Assembly (NCBI RefSeq): GCF_021129215.1
Contig: NZ_JAJOLP010000001.1
Coordinates: 3,410,001 to 3,474,000 of the forward strand
From: Agromyces sp. S2-1-8
GTDB lineage: Bacteria > Actinomycetota > Actinomycetes > Actinomycetales > Microbacteriaceae
Length of the DNA: 64,000 nucleotides
Direction of reading: 5' to 3'
The stretch's first letter is position 1. Each line of letters opens with the position of its first letter. Positions 16,760 to 25,297 of this stretch are shown here, piece by piece. The position numbers were made by a program, and so were the translations under genes. The notes below the pieces were generated by a model. The model was not told where the DNA came from and made no database searches. It saw only the letters and a list, made by a program, of their open reading frames with translations.

Positions 16760-17866
16760 GTGGATCGCATCATGCCGGGGATCGTCGCGCTCTTCGTGGG
16801 CTCGGCCCTGCTCGTGCTCGTGTTCGTGCCGCTCGTCGCGCTGAGCTACCGCCGGCGCGGAGGGTTCTCGGGCGCGAGGATGCTCGGCTGGATCGCCCTG
16901 CTCTTCTACGTCATGGGCCTCTGGGCGTACACCCTGCTTCCCCTGCCCGACGGGCCGTACGACTGCGTCGGCGTCGAGCTCAACCCCTTCGCGGTCGTCA
17001 CCGACATCGCACGGCTGCAGGCCGAGGAGGGCGGGTCGCTGCTGCGCAACGCGGCGTTCCAGCAGTTCGTGCTCAACCTGGTGCTGTTCCTGCCGCTCGG
17101 CTTCTTCGTGCGGGCGCTCTTCGACCGCGGCATCCTCGTCGCGGCCGTCTCGGGCGCACTCGTGTCGCTCGCGATCGAGCTCACGCAACTCACGGGCGTG
17201 TGGGGCCTGTTTCCGTGCGCGTACCGCCTGTTCGACACCGGCGACCTCGCGACCAACACGGCGGGGGCCGTGCTCGGCTCGCTCATCGCCGCGGCCGCCC
17301 TCCGTCCGTGGCGGAGGCGCTCCGATGCCCCGTCGTCGCCCGACGCTGCCGACGACGCCTCACCCGTCACGGCCGGCCGGCGCCTCCTCGCGATGCTCGT
17401 CGACCTCGTCACCCTGTGGCTCACCGGCTACGGCCTCGCCGTGGGAGTGATGGCGATCGTGTACGTGCTCGCCGACGGCGTGCCCGACGGGCTCGACCCC
17501 CAAGTCGTCGCCCTCGCGACGAGCCTGGTCGCGATCGCCGCGCAGGCCGTGTCGGTGCTCGCCGGCGGCGTGACGATCGGCGAGCGCGTCGTGCTCATCG
17601 AGGCGACCGAGCGCCGCCGGCCTGCTGCGGCGTGGCGCCTGCTGCGCTTCCTCGCCGGCATCGGGGGCTACTCGATCGCGTCGCTCCTGCCGGGCGCGTT
17701 CGCCATCATCGGCCCCGCACTCGCGGTGGCGAACCTCATCGGAGCGTTCACGACACGCGGCCACCGCGGGTTCGCGCAGGCCGTCGCCGGCATGGACGCG
17801 GTCGGCCGTGCCCGCGCGGCGGCGCAAGGCGAACCGGATGCCTCGCCGAGAGCCGCAAGGCGCTAG
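16760..17866 (+). CDS. VanZ-like and RDD-domain fusion membrane protein
   Basis: About 368 aa. The N-terminal half is a VanZ-like domain with four to five membrane segments and the family signatures LLPLPDGPYDCVGVELNPF and NLVLFLPLGFFVRALF, ending at NTAGAVLGSLIA (near 180). A polar linker leads to an RDD-type membrane domain (GRRLLAMLVDLVTLWLTGYGL near 200, then GERVVLIEA, then RFLAGIGGY). VanZ proteins are linked to glycopeptide and lipid-analogue tolerance. RDD proteins are poorly known membrane proteins. A -10 (TACACT, 16745-16750) precedes GTG 16760 by 9 bases with no Shine-Dalgarno, so I start there; ATG 16772 is the alternative. Confidence 0.75.
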   Translation: MDRIMPGIVALFVGSALLVLVFVPLVALSYRRRGGFSGARMLGWIALLFYVMGLWAYTLLPLPDGPYDCVGVELNPFAVVTDIARLQAEEGGSLLRNAAFQQFVLNLVLFLPLGFFVRALFDRGILVAAVSGALVSLAIELTQLTGVWGLFPCAYRLFDTGDLATNTAGAVLGSLIAAAALRPWRRRSDAPSSPDAADDASPVTAGRRLLAMLVDLVTLWLTGYGLAVGVMAIVYVLADGVPDGLDPQVVALATSLVAIAAQAVSVLAGGVTIGERVVLIEATERRRPAAAWRLLRFLAGIGGYSIASLLPGAFAIIGPALAVANLIGAFTTRGHRGFAQAVAGMDAVGRARAAAQGEPDASPRAARR

Positions 17867-17899
17867 CCGGCGCGGCTCGCGGCGACTCGAGGGTCGGAC

Positions 17900-18205
17900 T
17901 CAGCCGATCCGCACGTCGTCGACGTAGCCGATCTGCTTGCCGGCGATGCGCTCGGGAATGCCCTCGAACGCCGCCGCCCGCTCGGGCGAGACGACGTAGG
18001 CCGCCTCGACGCGCTCGAACTCGGCCCGGTCGCCGGGCACGCTGACCGCCCACACGAACTCGTTCGCCTCGGGCACGCCGTAGGCGAACTCCACCTCGAA
18101 GCCGGTCGCGCGCCGCACCGGGGGCATCTTCTCCTCGAACCACGAGACGAACGCCTCGTACTCGCCCGGGACGATCTGGTAGCGGCGCAGCTGCACGGTC
18201 TTCAT
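17900..18205 (-). CDS. NIPSNAP family protein
   Basis: 101 aa ferredoxin-like alpha/beta protein. It opens KTVQLRRYQIVPGEYEAF and has WFEEKMPPVRRATGFEVEFAYG and the NEFVWAVSVP strand, the typical NIPSNAP pattern of small dimeric proteins often found beside catabolic enzymes. No catalytic motif is known for the family. It lies just downstream of the permease on the same strand (42-base gap) and is probably co-transcribed with it. Confidence 0.8.
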   Translation of the reverse strand: MKTVQLRRYQIVPGEYEAFVSWFEEKMPPVRRATGFEVEFAYGVPEANEFVWAVSVPGDRAEFERVEAAYVVSPERAAAFEGIPERIAGKQIGYVDDVRIG

Positions 18206-18247
18206 GCGTCCATCATGCCGTGGCGGGCGAGTGCGTGACGTCTCGCG

Positions 18248-19750
18248 TCAGCCGAGGTGCTCGGCCGACGCACCCTCCGCCCCGTGGCCGATGCGACGGT
18301 AGACCTCGGGGCGCCGGCGGCGCAGCACGAGCCCCCAGACGATGCCGACGACGCCGGCGAGCACGATGAGGGCGGGCAGGAGGAACGTCGTGAGGTCGGA
18401 GTCGGTCTGCCCGAGCAGCACGTTGAAGTTCAGCACGATGAGCACGAGCACGGTCGCGAGCGCGAGGAACGAGAGCACGGGCGACACGAGGCGGGAGCCC
18501 ACCCCGACGTCGCGCGGGTCGCGGCGGAAGTAGCCGATGACGGCGAGCGACACGACCGCCATCAGCAGCACGAGCCCGAGCGCGCCCGTGTTGGTGAGCC
18601 AGTTGAAGAGCGTGACGACGGGGAACAGCGGCCCGAGCTCGCTGCCGGCGCCCGCGACCGCGAACACCGCGATCACGGCGAGCGCGACGATCGACTGCGC
18701 GATCGAGCCGGCCCAGGGCGACCCGCTGCGCTCCCGGACCTTCGCGAACCAGGCGGGCAGTACGCCCTCGCGGCCGAGCGCGAAGCCGTAGCGGGCGACG
18801 GCGTTGTGGAAGCTCACGAGCGCGGCGAAGAGGCTCGTGATGAACAGCAGCGACATGAAGTCGACCATGATCGGGCCGAGGCGCTCGGCGACGAAGGCGA
18901 AGAAGAGCGGCGGCCCGGCCTCCTCGGGGGTGATGCCGCCCGACGAGATCTTGTCGGTGCCGACGGCGAGCGCGAGCGCCCACGACGAGATCGCGTAGAA
19001 CACGCCGATGATGATGACGGCCGCGAAGGTGGCGCGGGCGACCGTTCGCTTCGGGTCCTTCGCCTCCTCGCCGTAGATGGCGGCGGACTCGAAGCCCATG
19101 AAGGCGGCGATCCCGAAGACGAGCACGGCGCCGATGCCGGGCAGCAGGAGCGAGGCCGGCGAGATGGGCGCCGCCGTGAAGCCGCCGGCCGGGTTCGCGA
19201 AGGCGACGACGTCGAACACGGTCACGACGACGAACTCGAGCACGACGATGACGCCGAGCACCTTGGCCGAGAGGTCGACCCGGTTCACGCCGAGCAGGCC
19301 CACGACCAGGATGAACACGACGACGCCGACCCACCACGGCACGTCGAGCCCGAGCTTCTCGCCGACGAGCACCGACACCTGGAAGCCGAACATGCCCCAG
19401 ATGCCGATCTGCATGCAGTTGTAGGCGACGAGTGCGATGAGCGCGACGCCCACGCCGACCGGGCGCCCGAGACCCTGCGCCGCGTAGGCGTAGAAGGCGC
19501 CGGCGTTGGTGATGAACCGGCTCATGGCCGCGTAGCCGAGGGAGAAGACGGCGAGCACGGCGGCGAGCACGAGGTACCCGACGGGCACCGCGATGGAGCC
19601 GGTGACGGAATAGGCCGTCGTCGCGCCGCCGGCGATGACGGTCAGCGGGGCGGACGCGGCGATGATCAGCACGACGATCGCCGGAACGCCGAGACGGCCG
19701 CGGGTCCGGCGCTCGGGCTCGATCGTCTCTGGGAGCGTGCTCGCACTCAT
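18248..19750 (-). CDS. APC-superfamily amino acid or amine permease
   Basis: 500 aa with about 12 hydrophobic segments from residue 23 to 475. The first helix has ASAPLTVIAGGATTAYSVTGS, the unwound substrate region typical of APC transporters, and GFESAAIYGEEAKDPKRT follows helix 6 as in cationic amino acid/amine members. Start ATG 19750 with a GGAG Shine-Dalgarno. It is divergent from a TetR regulator and 2 kb from an amine oxidase locus, so uptake of an aromatic or aliphatic amine is a reasonable inference. Direct substrate evidence is absent. The -10 is probably CAGTAT (19789-19794 on the minus strand). Confidence 0.82.
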   Translation of the reverse strand: MSASTLPETIEPERRTRGRLGVPAIVVLIIAASAPLTVIAGGATTAYSVTGSIAVPVGYLVLAAVLAVFSLGYAAMSRFITNAGAFYAYAAQGLGRPVGVGVALIALVAYNCMQIGIWGMFGFQVSVLVGEKLGLDVPWWVGVVVFILVVGLLGVNRVDLSAKVLGVIVVLEFVVVTVFDVVAFANPAGGFTAAPISPASLLLPGIGAVLVFGIAAFMGFESAAIYGEEAKDPKRTVARATFAAVIIIGVFYAISSWALALAVGTDKISSGGITPEEAGPPLFFAFVAERLGPIMVDFMSLLFITSLFAALVSFHNAVARYGFALGREGVLPAWFAKVRERSGSPWAGSIAQSIVALAVIAVFAVAGAGSELGPLFPVVTLFNWLTNTGALGLVLLMAVVSLAVIGYFRRDPRDVGVGSRLVSPVLSFLALATVLVLIVLNFNVLLGQTDSDLTTFLLPALIVLAGVVGIVWGLVLRRRRPEVYRRIGHGAEGASAEHLG

Positions 19751-19814
19751 GTGAACTCCAGTGTTCGACGGGGGACGGGGTGGACGCAATACTGCCCCGC
19801 CGCTCCCGCGCCGT

Positions 19815-19842
19815 CTTGACCGGCGGCGCACGGTGCTTGACC
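19815..19842. promoter_or_regulatory. Direct repeat CTTGACC in the permease-tetR intergenic region
   Basis: CTTGACC occurs at 19815-19821 and 19836-19842, 21 bases apart, so both copies face the same side of the helix. The proximal copy overlaps the expected -35 of the permease gene (minus strand). It is a candidate operator for the divergent TetR protein, although TetR sites are usually inverted rather than direct. Confidence 0.4.
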
Positions 19843-19892
19843 ACCCCGGCACGGGGGCCCCGCGACGGCGTCGGGCCGCTATCGTGCTCGCT

Positions 19893-20504
19893 GTGAGCAG
19901 TGAACGTCCTTCTTCCCCAGCGCTCGTCCCCGAGAAGGCACCCGCGCCGCCCCCGACGACCCCGGGCCGCCAGGCGCTGCTGGCCGCGACGATCACGGTC
20001 GTCGCCGATTCGGGCCTGCGCGCGCTGACCTACCGGGCGGTGGCGGCCGAGGCCGGCGTCTCGCACGGGCTCGTCCGCCATCACTTCGGCACCCGCGACC
20101 AGCTGATCGCCGAGGCGCTCTCGTACGCCGTCGACGAGAGCCTGCGCGAGACGAACATGGCCGATCGCGGCGCGCCGGGCGACGCGGCGCACTTCGCCGA
20201 GGGGCTCGCCTCGCTCGCCTCGCTCAGCACGGCGGTGCAGGCGTTCCAGTACGAGCTGCTGCTCGAGTCGCGGCGCCGGCCCGAGCTTCGGCCCGCGGTC
20301 GAGCAGTACTACGAGACATATCGACGGGCCACCCGCGATCGTCTCATCGAGCTCGGCATCGACGACGACGAGTTCATCGAGGTGATCTGGTTCGCCCTCG
20401 ACGGGCTCGTGTTCAAGAGCCTCGTGCTCGGGGTCGACGCCGACGCCGAGCGAGTGCTGGCCCGCATCCGCCGCCTCGTGGAGGAGCACGCGGGGGCCGG
20501 CTGA
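19893..20504 (+). CDS. TetR-family transcriptional regulator
   Basis: 203 aa. A Pro/Ser-rich tail of about 25 residues precedes the TetR helix-turn-helix (RQALLAATITVVADSGLRALTYRAVAAEAGVSHGLVRHHFGTRDQLIAEAL, quoted as its landmarks: TYRAVAAEAGVS and GLVRHHFGTRDQL, near 45-70). The C-terminal ligand domain (80-200) is variable. GTG 19893 is 7 bases after a TATCGT -10 box, compatible with leaderless expression; GTG 19884 is an in-frame alternative. Divergent from the permease, its most likely target. The inducing ligand is unknown; an amine or its aldehyde is plausible from context. Confidence 0.85.
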   Translation: MSSERPSSPALVPEKAPAPPPTTPGRQALLAATITVVADSGLRALTYRAVAAEAGVSHGLVRHHFGTRDQLIAEALSYAVDESLRETNMADRGAPGDAAHFAEGLASLASLSTAVQAFQYELLLESRRRPELRPAVEQYYETYRRATRDRLIELGIDDDEFIEVIWFALDGLVFKSLVLGVDADAERVLARIRRLVEEHAGAG

Positions 20505-20563
20505 CCTCGCCGAGCGCCACGTCCAGAACCTCACCGGACGCCCGCTCGCATCGCCTGCCACCC

Positions 20564-20592
20564 TTGACTATCCAAATGGATAGTCCTATGGT
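20564..20592 (+). promoter_or_regulatory. Promoter of the AraC regulator with embedded perfect palindrome
   Basis: TTGACT (20564-20569), 17 bases, TATGGT (20587-20592). GACTATCC-AAAT-GGATAGTC (20566-20585) is a perfect 8-bp inverted repeat that covers half of the -35 and the whole spacer. Strong candidate for repression of the AraC gene, either by itself or by the neighbouring TetR. Confidence 0.7.
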
Positions 20593-20631
20593 GTTCGCAA
20601 CCATCGAGGCGGTTCGAGGAGGAATGTGGCG

Positions 20632-21564
20632 ATGGGTCGAGCGACGACGACGGGGAGCCTGGACTTCCCGCGATTCCGCACGGCGGTGAGCGAGTCCTTC
20701 GTGCCGCTCCGGGTGACGACCGGCCGCCCGGATCCGTTCGGGGGCGGCATCCGCCACGTCGCCGCGGGCGAGGTCCACTGCTCGATCGTCTCGGCCGACG
20801 AGCACCTCGTGGAGCGCACCCCGAGGCTCATCGCGGACTCGCCGCGACGCTGTTACAAGGTCGGCCTCCAGCTCGAGGGCACGGGCCTCCTCGTGCAGCA
20901 CGGACGCCAGACGGTGCTGCGGCCCGGGTCGCTCGTGATCTACGACACCGACCACCCGTACTCGCTCGCCTTCGAGGAGCGGTCGAGCACCTTCGTGCTG
21001 ATGTTCCCGGCGCACGCGCTCGACCTTCCCCACGACGCCGTCGGCCAGCTCACCGCGACCTCCCTCGGCGACGCGGGCGGCCTCGGCGATGTCGTCGTGC
21101 CCCACCTCGCGAACCTCGCCGGCAACCTCGGGCTCGTCGCCGGGCCCGGCGGCGACCGACTCGCCCGCACGAGCGTCGACCTCGTCGCAGCCATGCTGTC
21201 GAACGAGCTGGCCGTCGCCCGAGTATCGACCAGCCCGCGAGCGCGCCTGTTCGGCGAGGTCACGCGGTACATCGACGATCACCTCCGTTCGGCCGAGCTC
21301 GACCCGGGCAGCCTCGCCGCGGCGCACTTCATCTCGCCCCGCCACCTGCACGCGCTCTTCCACGAGCACGGCGCGACCGTCTCGGGCTGGGTGCGCCGCC
21401 GACGCCTCGAGGAGTGCCGCCGACGCCTCGCCGACCCCCTGTTCGACGAGCGCTCCATCTCGAGCATCGCGAGCGAATGGGGCTTCGCCGACGCCGCGCA
21501 CTTCAGCCGGGTGTTCCGGGCGGAGTTCGACCGATCGCCCAGCGCGGTCCGCGCCGAGCGGTAA
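20632..21564 (+). CDS. AraC-family regulator, FeaR-like, of the amine oxidase locus
   Basis: 310 aa. The N-terminal 190 residues match the AraC_binding_2 ligand domain (VSADEHLVERTPRLI, YKVGLQLEGTGLLVQHGRQ, LRPGSLVIYDTDHPYSLAFEE in parts). The C-terminal 100 residues hold the two AraC helix-turn-helices: LAAAHFISPRHLHALFHEHG and SISSIASEWGFADAAHFSRVF. E. coli FeaR, which activates tynA (amine oxidase) and feaB (aldehyde dehydrogenase), has the same domain order, and here the same two enzyme types follow directly. Activation of 21699-25140 by an aromatic amine or aldehyde is inferred. The start at ATG 20632 is 9 bases behind AGGAGG; a GTG at 20626 is too close to it. Confidence 0.88.
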   Translation: MGRATTTGSLDFPRFRTAVSESFVPLRVTTGRPDPFGGGIRHVAAGEVHCSIVSADEHLVERTPRLIADSPRRCYKVGLQLEGTGLLVQHGRQTVLRPGSLVIYDTDHPYSLAFEERSSTFVLMFPAHALDLPHDAVGQLTATSLGDAGGLGDVVVPHLANLAGNLGLVAGPGGDRLARTSVDLVAAMLSNELAVARVSTSPRARLFGEVTRYIDDHLRSAELDPGSLAAAHFISPRHLHALFHEHGATVSGWVRRRRLEECRRRLADPLFDERSISSIASEWGFADAAHFSRVFRAEFDRSPSAVRAER

Positions 21565-21580
21565 CCGGCCGGCACCCGCC

Positions 21581-21604
21581 CCCGTACCCGTACCCGTACC
21601 CGTA
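21581..21604 (+). repeat. Four tandem CCCGTA hexamers
   Basis: Four exact CCCGTA units lie 17 bases after the AraC stop and about 95 bases before the amine oxidase start. A short tandem repeat of this kind can change copy number by slippage. Its position between regulator and target gene makes spacing variation possible; no regulatory role is shown. Confidence 0.85.
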
Positions 21605-21698
21605 CCGACCCGTGCGCGCACGGCACACCACCGCGCCCGGAACGACAAGACGCCTGCGCGCCCCGCGCGAAGACTGATCACGACCCCCTGGAGGACCC

Positions 21699-23681
21699 AT
21701 GCACCACCACGACCTGCTCACCGTCGCCCCGACCGAGGTGCGTCACCCGCTCGACCTCACGACCGCGGAGGAGTTCGAGCGCGGGCGCGAAATCCTGGTC
21801 GAGGCCGGCCGGGTCGGCGAACAGACCCGGTTCCCGAACGTCTCGCCCGAGGAACCCGACAAGGCGGTCGTCGCCGGCTTCACGTCGGGCGACGTCGTCG
21901 AGCGGCGGCTGCGCTACACGCTCCTCGAGCTCGACAGCGGCCGCGCGGCCGAAGCGGTGGTGAACCTCACCACGGGCGAGATCGACGAGTGGCGCGACCT
22001 CGACCCGCAGCATCCGCCGTACGGGCAGCCGCAGTACCTGTTCGAGGAGTACGAGCTCGCTGCCGAGATCGTGAAGTCCTCCCCCGAATGGCGTGCCGCG
22101 ATGGAGCGTCGCGGCCTCGGCGACCGCATCGGGCTCGCGTTCTGCGGCCCGCTCGCCCCCGGCTTCTTCAACCGGTCCGACGAGGTCGGCCGCCGCGTCA
22201 TCCGCTCGCTCACCTTCCTCAAGGACTCGCCCGGCGACAACCACTGGTCGCACCCCGTCGAGGGCCTCATCGTGCACATCGACCTCACCGAGCGCCGGGT
22301 GATCCGCGTCGAGGACCACGACGGCGCCGCCGTGCCCGACCTCGACGGACGCTACGACGCCGAGTCGACCGGTCCCGCGCGCACGAGCCTGAAGCCCATC
22401 GAGATCACCCAGCCCGAGGGCCCGAGCTACCACGTCGACGGCAACGAGGTCGAGTGGGAGAACTGGCGGTTCCGGGTCGGGTTCAACGCGCGCGAGGGCC
22501 TCGTGCTGCACCAGCTGACCTTCCGCGACGGCGACGAGCACCGCCCCGTGCTCTTCCGTGCGAGCGTTCCCGAGATGGTGGTGCCGTACGGCGACACCTC
22601 GCCGACCCGCTTCTGGATCAGCTACTTCGACGCCGGCGAGTACCTGCTCGGCAAGAACGCCAACGCGCTGCAGCTCGGCTGCGACTGCCTCGGCGTCATC
22701 CACTACTTCGACGCCCACGTCGCCGACGACCACGGCAACCCGGTGCGCATGCCCAACGTCGTGTGCATGCACGAGGAGGACTACGGCATCCTCTGGAAGC
22801 ACAACGAGATGGGCGAGCGCCCCGAGGTCCGGCGGAGCAGGCGCCTCGTGATCAGCTACTTCGCCACGATCGGCAACTACGACTACGGCTTCTTCTGGTA
22901 CCTCTACCTCGACGGCACGATCCAGATGGAGGCGAAGGCCACCGGCATCGTGTTCGCGGGCGCCGGCGAGCCCGGCCACGACGACCCGCACGCGAACGAG
23001 ATCGCGCCCGGCCTCTTCGCGCCGGTGCACCAGCACCTGTTCTGCGCCCGCCTCGACGTGTCGGTCGACGGCGACGACAACACGCTCGCCGAGATCGACG
23101 CGGTCGGCGTGCCGACCGGACCGGAGAATCCCTACGGCAACGCGTTCACCTGGCGGGTCACCCCGATCACGCGCGAGTCCGAGGCCGGCCGCCTCGCGAA
23201 CGGAGCGACCTCGCGGGTGTGGCAGGTCGCGAGCGCCTCGCGGCGCAACGCGGTCGGCCGGCCCACCGCGTTCTGGCTCGTGCCCGAGGGCAAGTCGACC
23301 CTGCTCGCGCAGCCCGACTCGACCGTGTGGGGCCGGGCGAACTTCGCCACGAAGCACCTCTGGGCGACCGCCTACTCCCCTGGCGAGCGCTTCCCCGCCG
23401 GCGACTACCCGAACGCCCACGCGGGTGGCGCGGGCATCCCCGCGTGGCAGCAGGCGGACCGCGACCTCGACGGCACCGACCTCGTGCTCTGGCACGTGTT
23501 CGGGCCGACCCACCTCCCGCGCCCCGAGGACTGGCCGATCATGCCGGTCGACTACTCGGGATTCCTGTTCAAGCCCCACGGCTTCCTCGACCGTAACCCC
23601 GCGCTCGACCTGCCCGATGCCGGCCGTGCGGATGCCTCGGGCTGCTGCGGTACCGGCGCCGCCTGCGACTGCGCGCACTGA
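21699..23681 (+). CDS. Copper-containing primary amine oxidase (TPQ enzyme)
   Basis: 660 aa. Oxidises R-CH2-NH2 with O2 to aldehyde, ammonia and H2O2. Tyr394 in TIGNYDYG fits the T-x-x-N-Y-D/E motif whose Tyr becomes topaquinone. Asp311 in YFDAGEYLLG is the catalytic base, and His444 and His446 (VHQHLF) are two of the three copper ligands. Length and sequence resemble the phenethylamine and histamine oxidases of Arthrobacter. The C-terminus ends in a Cys-rich tail (GCCGTGAACDCAH) preceded by a dispersed element. Shine-Dalgarno TGGAGGA. Downstream aldehyde dehydrogenase and hpa genes suggest aromatic amines such as tyramine or dopamine as substrates. Confidence 0.95.
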   Translation: MHHHDLLTVAPTEVRHPLDLTTAEEFERGREILVEAGRVGEQTRFPNVSPEEPDKAVVAGFTSGDVVERRLRYTLLELDSGRAAEAVVNLTTGEIDEWRDLDPQHPPYGQPQYLFEEYELAAEIVKSSPEWRAAMERRGLGDRIGLAFCGPLAPGFFNRSDEVGRRVIRSLTFLKDSPGDNHWSHPVEGLIVHIDLTERRVIRVEDHDGAAVPDLDGRYDAESTGPARTSLKPIEITQPEGPSYHVDGNEVEWENWRFRVGFNAREGLVLHQLTFRDGDEHRPVLFRASVPEMVVPYGDTSPTRFWISYFDAGEYLLGKNANALQLGCDCLGVIHYFDAHVADDHGNPVRMPNVVCMHEEDYGILWKHNEMGERPEVRRSRRLVISYFATIGNYDYGFFWYLYLDGTIQMEAKATGIVFAGAGEPGHDDPHANEIAPGLFAPVHQHLFCARLDVSVDGDDNTLAEIDAVGVPTGPENPYGNAFTWRVTPITRESEAGRLANGATSRVWQVASASRRNAVGRPTAFWLVPEGKSTLLAQPDSTVWGRANFATKHLWATAYSPGERFPAGDYPNAHAGGAGIPAWQQADRDLDGTDLVLWHVFGPTHLPRPEDWPIMPVDYSGFLFKPHGFLDRNPALDLPDAGRADASGCCGTGAACDCAH

Positions 23682-23730
23682 GCCCACGACCACCGAACGA
23701 ACCGATCGACGAACCCGAGAAGGAGACCCC

Positions 23731-25140
23731 ATGGACAGCGAAGCAGGACTGCTCGCCGCGATCGCCCCGGCCGACGGCCCGGGCCGCGAGGTGCACGACC
23801 CAGCCACCGGCGAGCTCATCGGCACGGTGCCCGTGCATGGCACGGCCGATCTCGACCGCGCCATCGCCGGGGCGACGAACGCCCGGCGCGCGTGGGCCGC
23901 GCTCGACGACGACGAGCGCAAGGCGACCCTGCACCGGGTCGCCGATGCGATCGAGGCCGCCGCCGAACCGCTCGCGCGAGTGCTCTCGCGCGAGCAGGGA
24001 AAGCCGCTCAACGGCCCGAACGCCCGCTTCGAGGTCGGCGCGTGCGTCGGCTGGCTGCGCGCGACCGCCGAGACGCCGCTGCCGGGCGAGGTCGTCGTCG
24101 ACGACGGCGAGACCTACGCCGAGCTGCGCTACCGCCCCGTCGGCACGGTCGCGGCGATCACGCCGTGGAACTGGCCGATGATGATCGCGATCTGGCAGAT
24201 CGCCCCGGCGCTGCGCATGGGCAACACCGTCGTCGCCAAGCCCAGCGAGTACACGACGCTCTCGGGCCTCGCCCTCGCCGCGGTCATGAACGAGGTGCTG
24301 CCCGAGGGCGTCCTCGAGGTGGTCGCCGGCGACGGCGCGATCGGCGCCGAGATGGTCGCCCGCCCCGAGTTCGGCAAGATCATGTTCACCGGCTCGACCG
24401 CGACGGGCAAGCGCATCATCGAGGCCTCCGCCGGCAACCTCACGCGGCTCACGCTCGAGCTCGGCGGCAACGACGCCGGCATCGTGCTGCCCGACGTCGA
24501 CCCGGCGGCGATCGCCGAGGGCCTCTTCTGGGGCGCATTCATCAACACCGGGCAGACGTGCGCCGCGATGAAGCGCCTGTACGTGCACGACGACGTCTAC
24601 GACGCGGTCTGCGCAGCGCTCACCGCCGTCGCCGAGCAGATGCCCATGGGCGTCGGCCTCGACGAGCAGAACGTGCTCGGTCCGCTGCAGAACCGCATGC
24701 AGTTCGGCGTCGTCGACCGCCTCGTCGAGGCGGCGAAGGCCTCGGGAGCCCGGGTGCTCGTCGGCGGCGAACCCGATCGCGAGCAGGCGGGCCACTTCTA
24801 CCCGACGACCCTCGTTGCCGACATCGACCCAGGCAACCCGCTCGTCCTCGAGGAGCAGTTCGGCCCCGCCCTGCCGATCGTCCGCTACTCCGACATCGAC
24901 GAGGCCGTGCGGCTCGCGAACGACGTCGAGGTCGGCCTCGGCGCCTCGGTCTGGTCGGGCGACCGCGACCGCGCTCGCGAGATCGCCGCGCGCCTCGAGG
25001 CCGGCACCGTCTGGATCAACTCCCACGGCGGCGTGCACCCCATGATCCCGTTCGGCGGCGTGAAGCAGTCGGGGTACGGACTCGAGTTCGGTGTCGAGGG
25101 CCTGAAGGCGGTGTCGGTTCCGCAGGTCGTCAACGGCTGA
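23731..25140 (+). CDS. NAD(P)-dependent aldehyde dehydrogenase, probably for the amine oxidase product
   Basis: 469 aa. Cofactor block ITPWNWPM (near 146), FTGSTATGK (near 217), catalytic Glu in LELGGN (near 245) and nucleophilic Cys in NTGQTCAAMKR (near 278). It starts 49 bases after the amine oxidase with AAGGAGA upstream and is probably in the same transcript, so oxidation of the arylacetaldehyde to the arylacetate is the likely role (as FeaB in E. coli). The family also includes succinate-semialdehyde dehydrogenases, and the last product of the hpa pathway downstream is succinic semialdehyde, so that alternative stays open. Confidence 0.85.
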   Translation: MDSEAGLLAAIAPADGPGREVHDPATGELIGTVPVHGTADLDRAIAGATNARRAWAALDDDERKATLHRVADAIEAAAEPLARVLSREQGKPLNGPNARFEVGACVGWLRATAETPLPGEVVVDDGETYAELRYRPVGTVAAITPWNWPMMIAIWQIAPALRMGNTVVAKPSEYTTLSGLALAAVMNEVLPEGVLEVVAGDGAIGAEMVARPEFGKIMFTGSTATGKRIIEASAGNLTRLTLELGGNDAGIVLPDVDPAAIAEGLFWGAFINTGQTCAAMKRLYVHDDVYDAVCAALTAVAEQMPMGVGLDEQNVLGPLQNRMQFGVVDRLVEAAKASGARVLVGGEPDREQAGHFYPTTLVADIDPGNPLVLEEQFGPALPIVRYSDIDEAVRLANDVEVGLGASVWSGDRDRAREIAARLEAGTVWINSHGGVHPMIPFGGVKQSGYGLEFGVEGLKAVSVPQVVNG

Positions 25141-25154
25141 GCACGGATGCCTCG

Positions 25155-25185
25155 GAGCGCCGGCGCCCTCAGGGCGTCGGCGCTC
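25155..25185 (+). terminator. 15-bp hairpin after the amine oxidase-aldehyde dehydrogenase operon
   Basis: 25155-25169 pairs with 25171-25185 around a single unpaired base, with one G-T wobble. It begins 14 bases after the stop, directly after a dispersed GGATGCCTC copy, and would end the amine oxidase operon. Confidence 0.75.
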
Positions 25186-25297
25186 TCGCGCGTCGGGACG
25201 AGGGCTTCGTTCACCCGCAGGTCGCGCCCGCGACATCCCCGAGCCGTACCGTCGCGAGCGGCGACCGTCGCCCTTCCGACGAACAGGAGACCAGACC

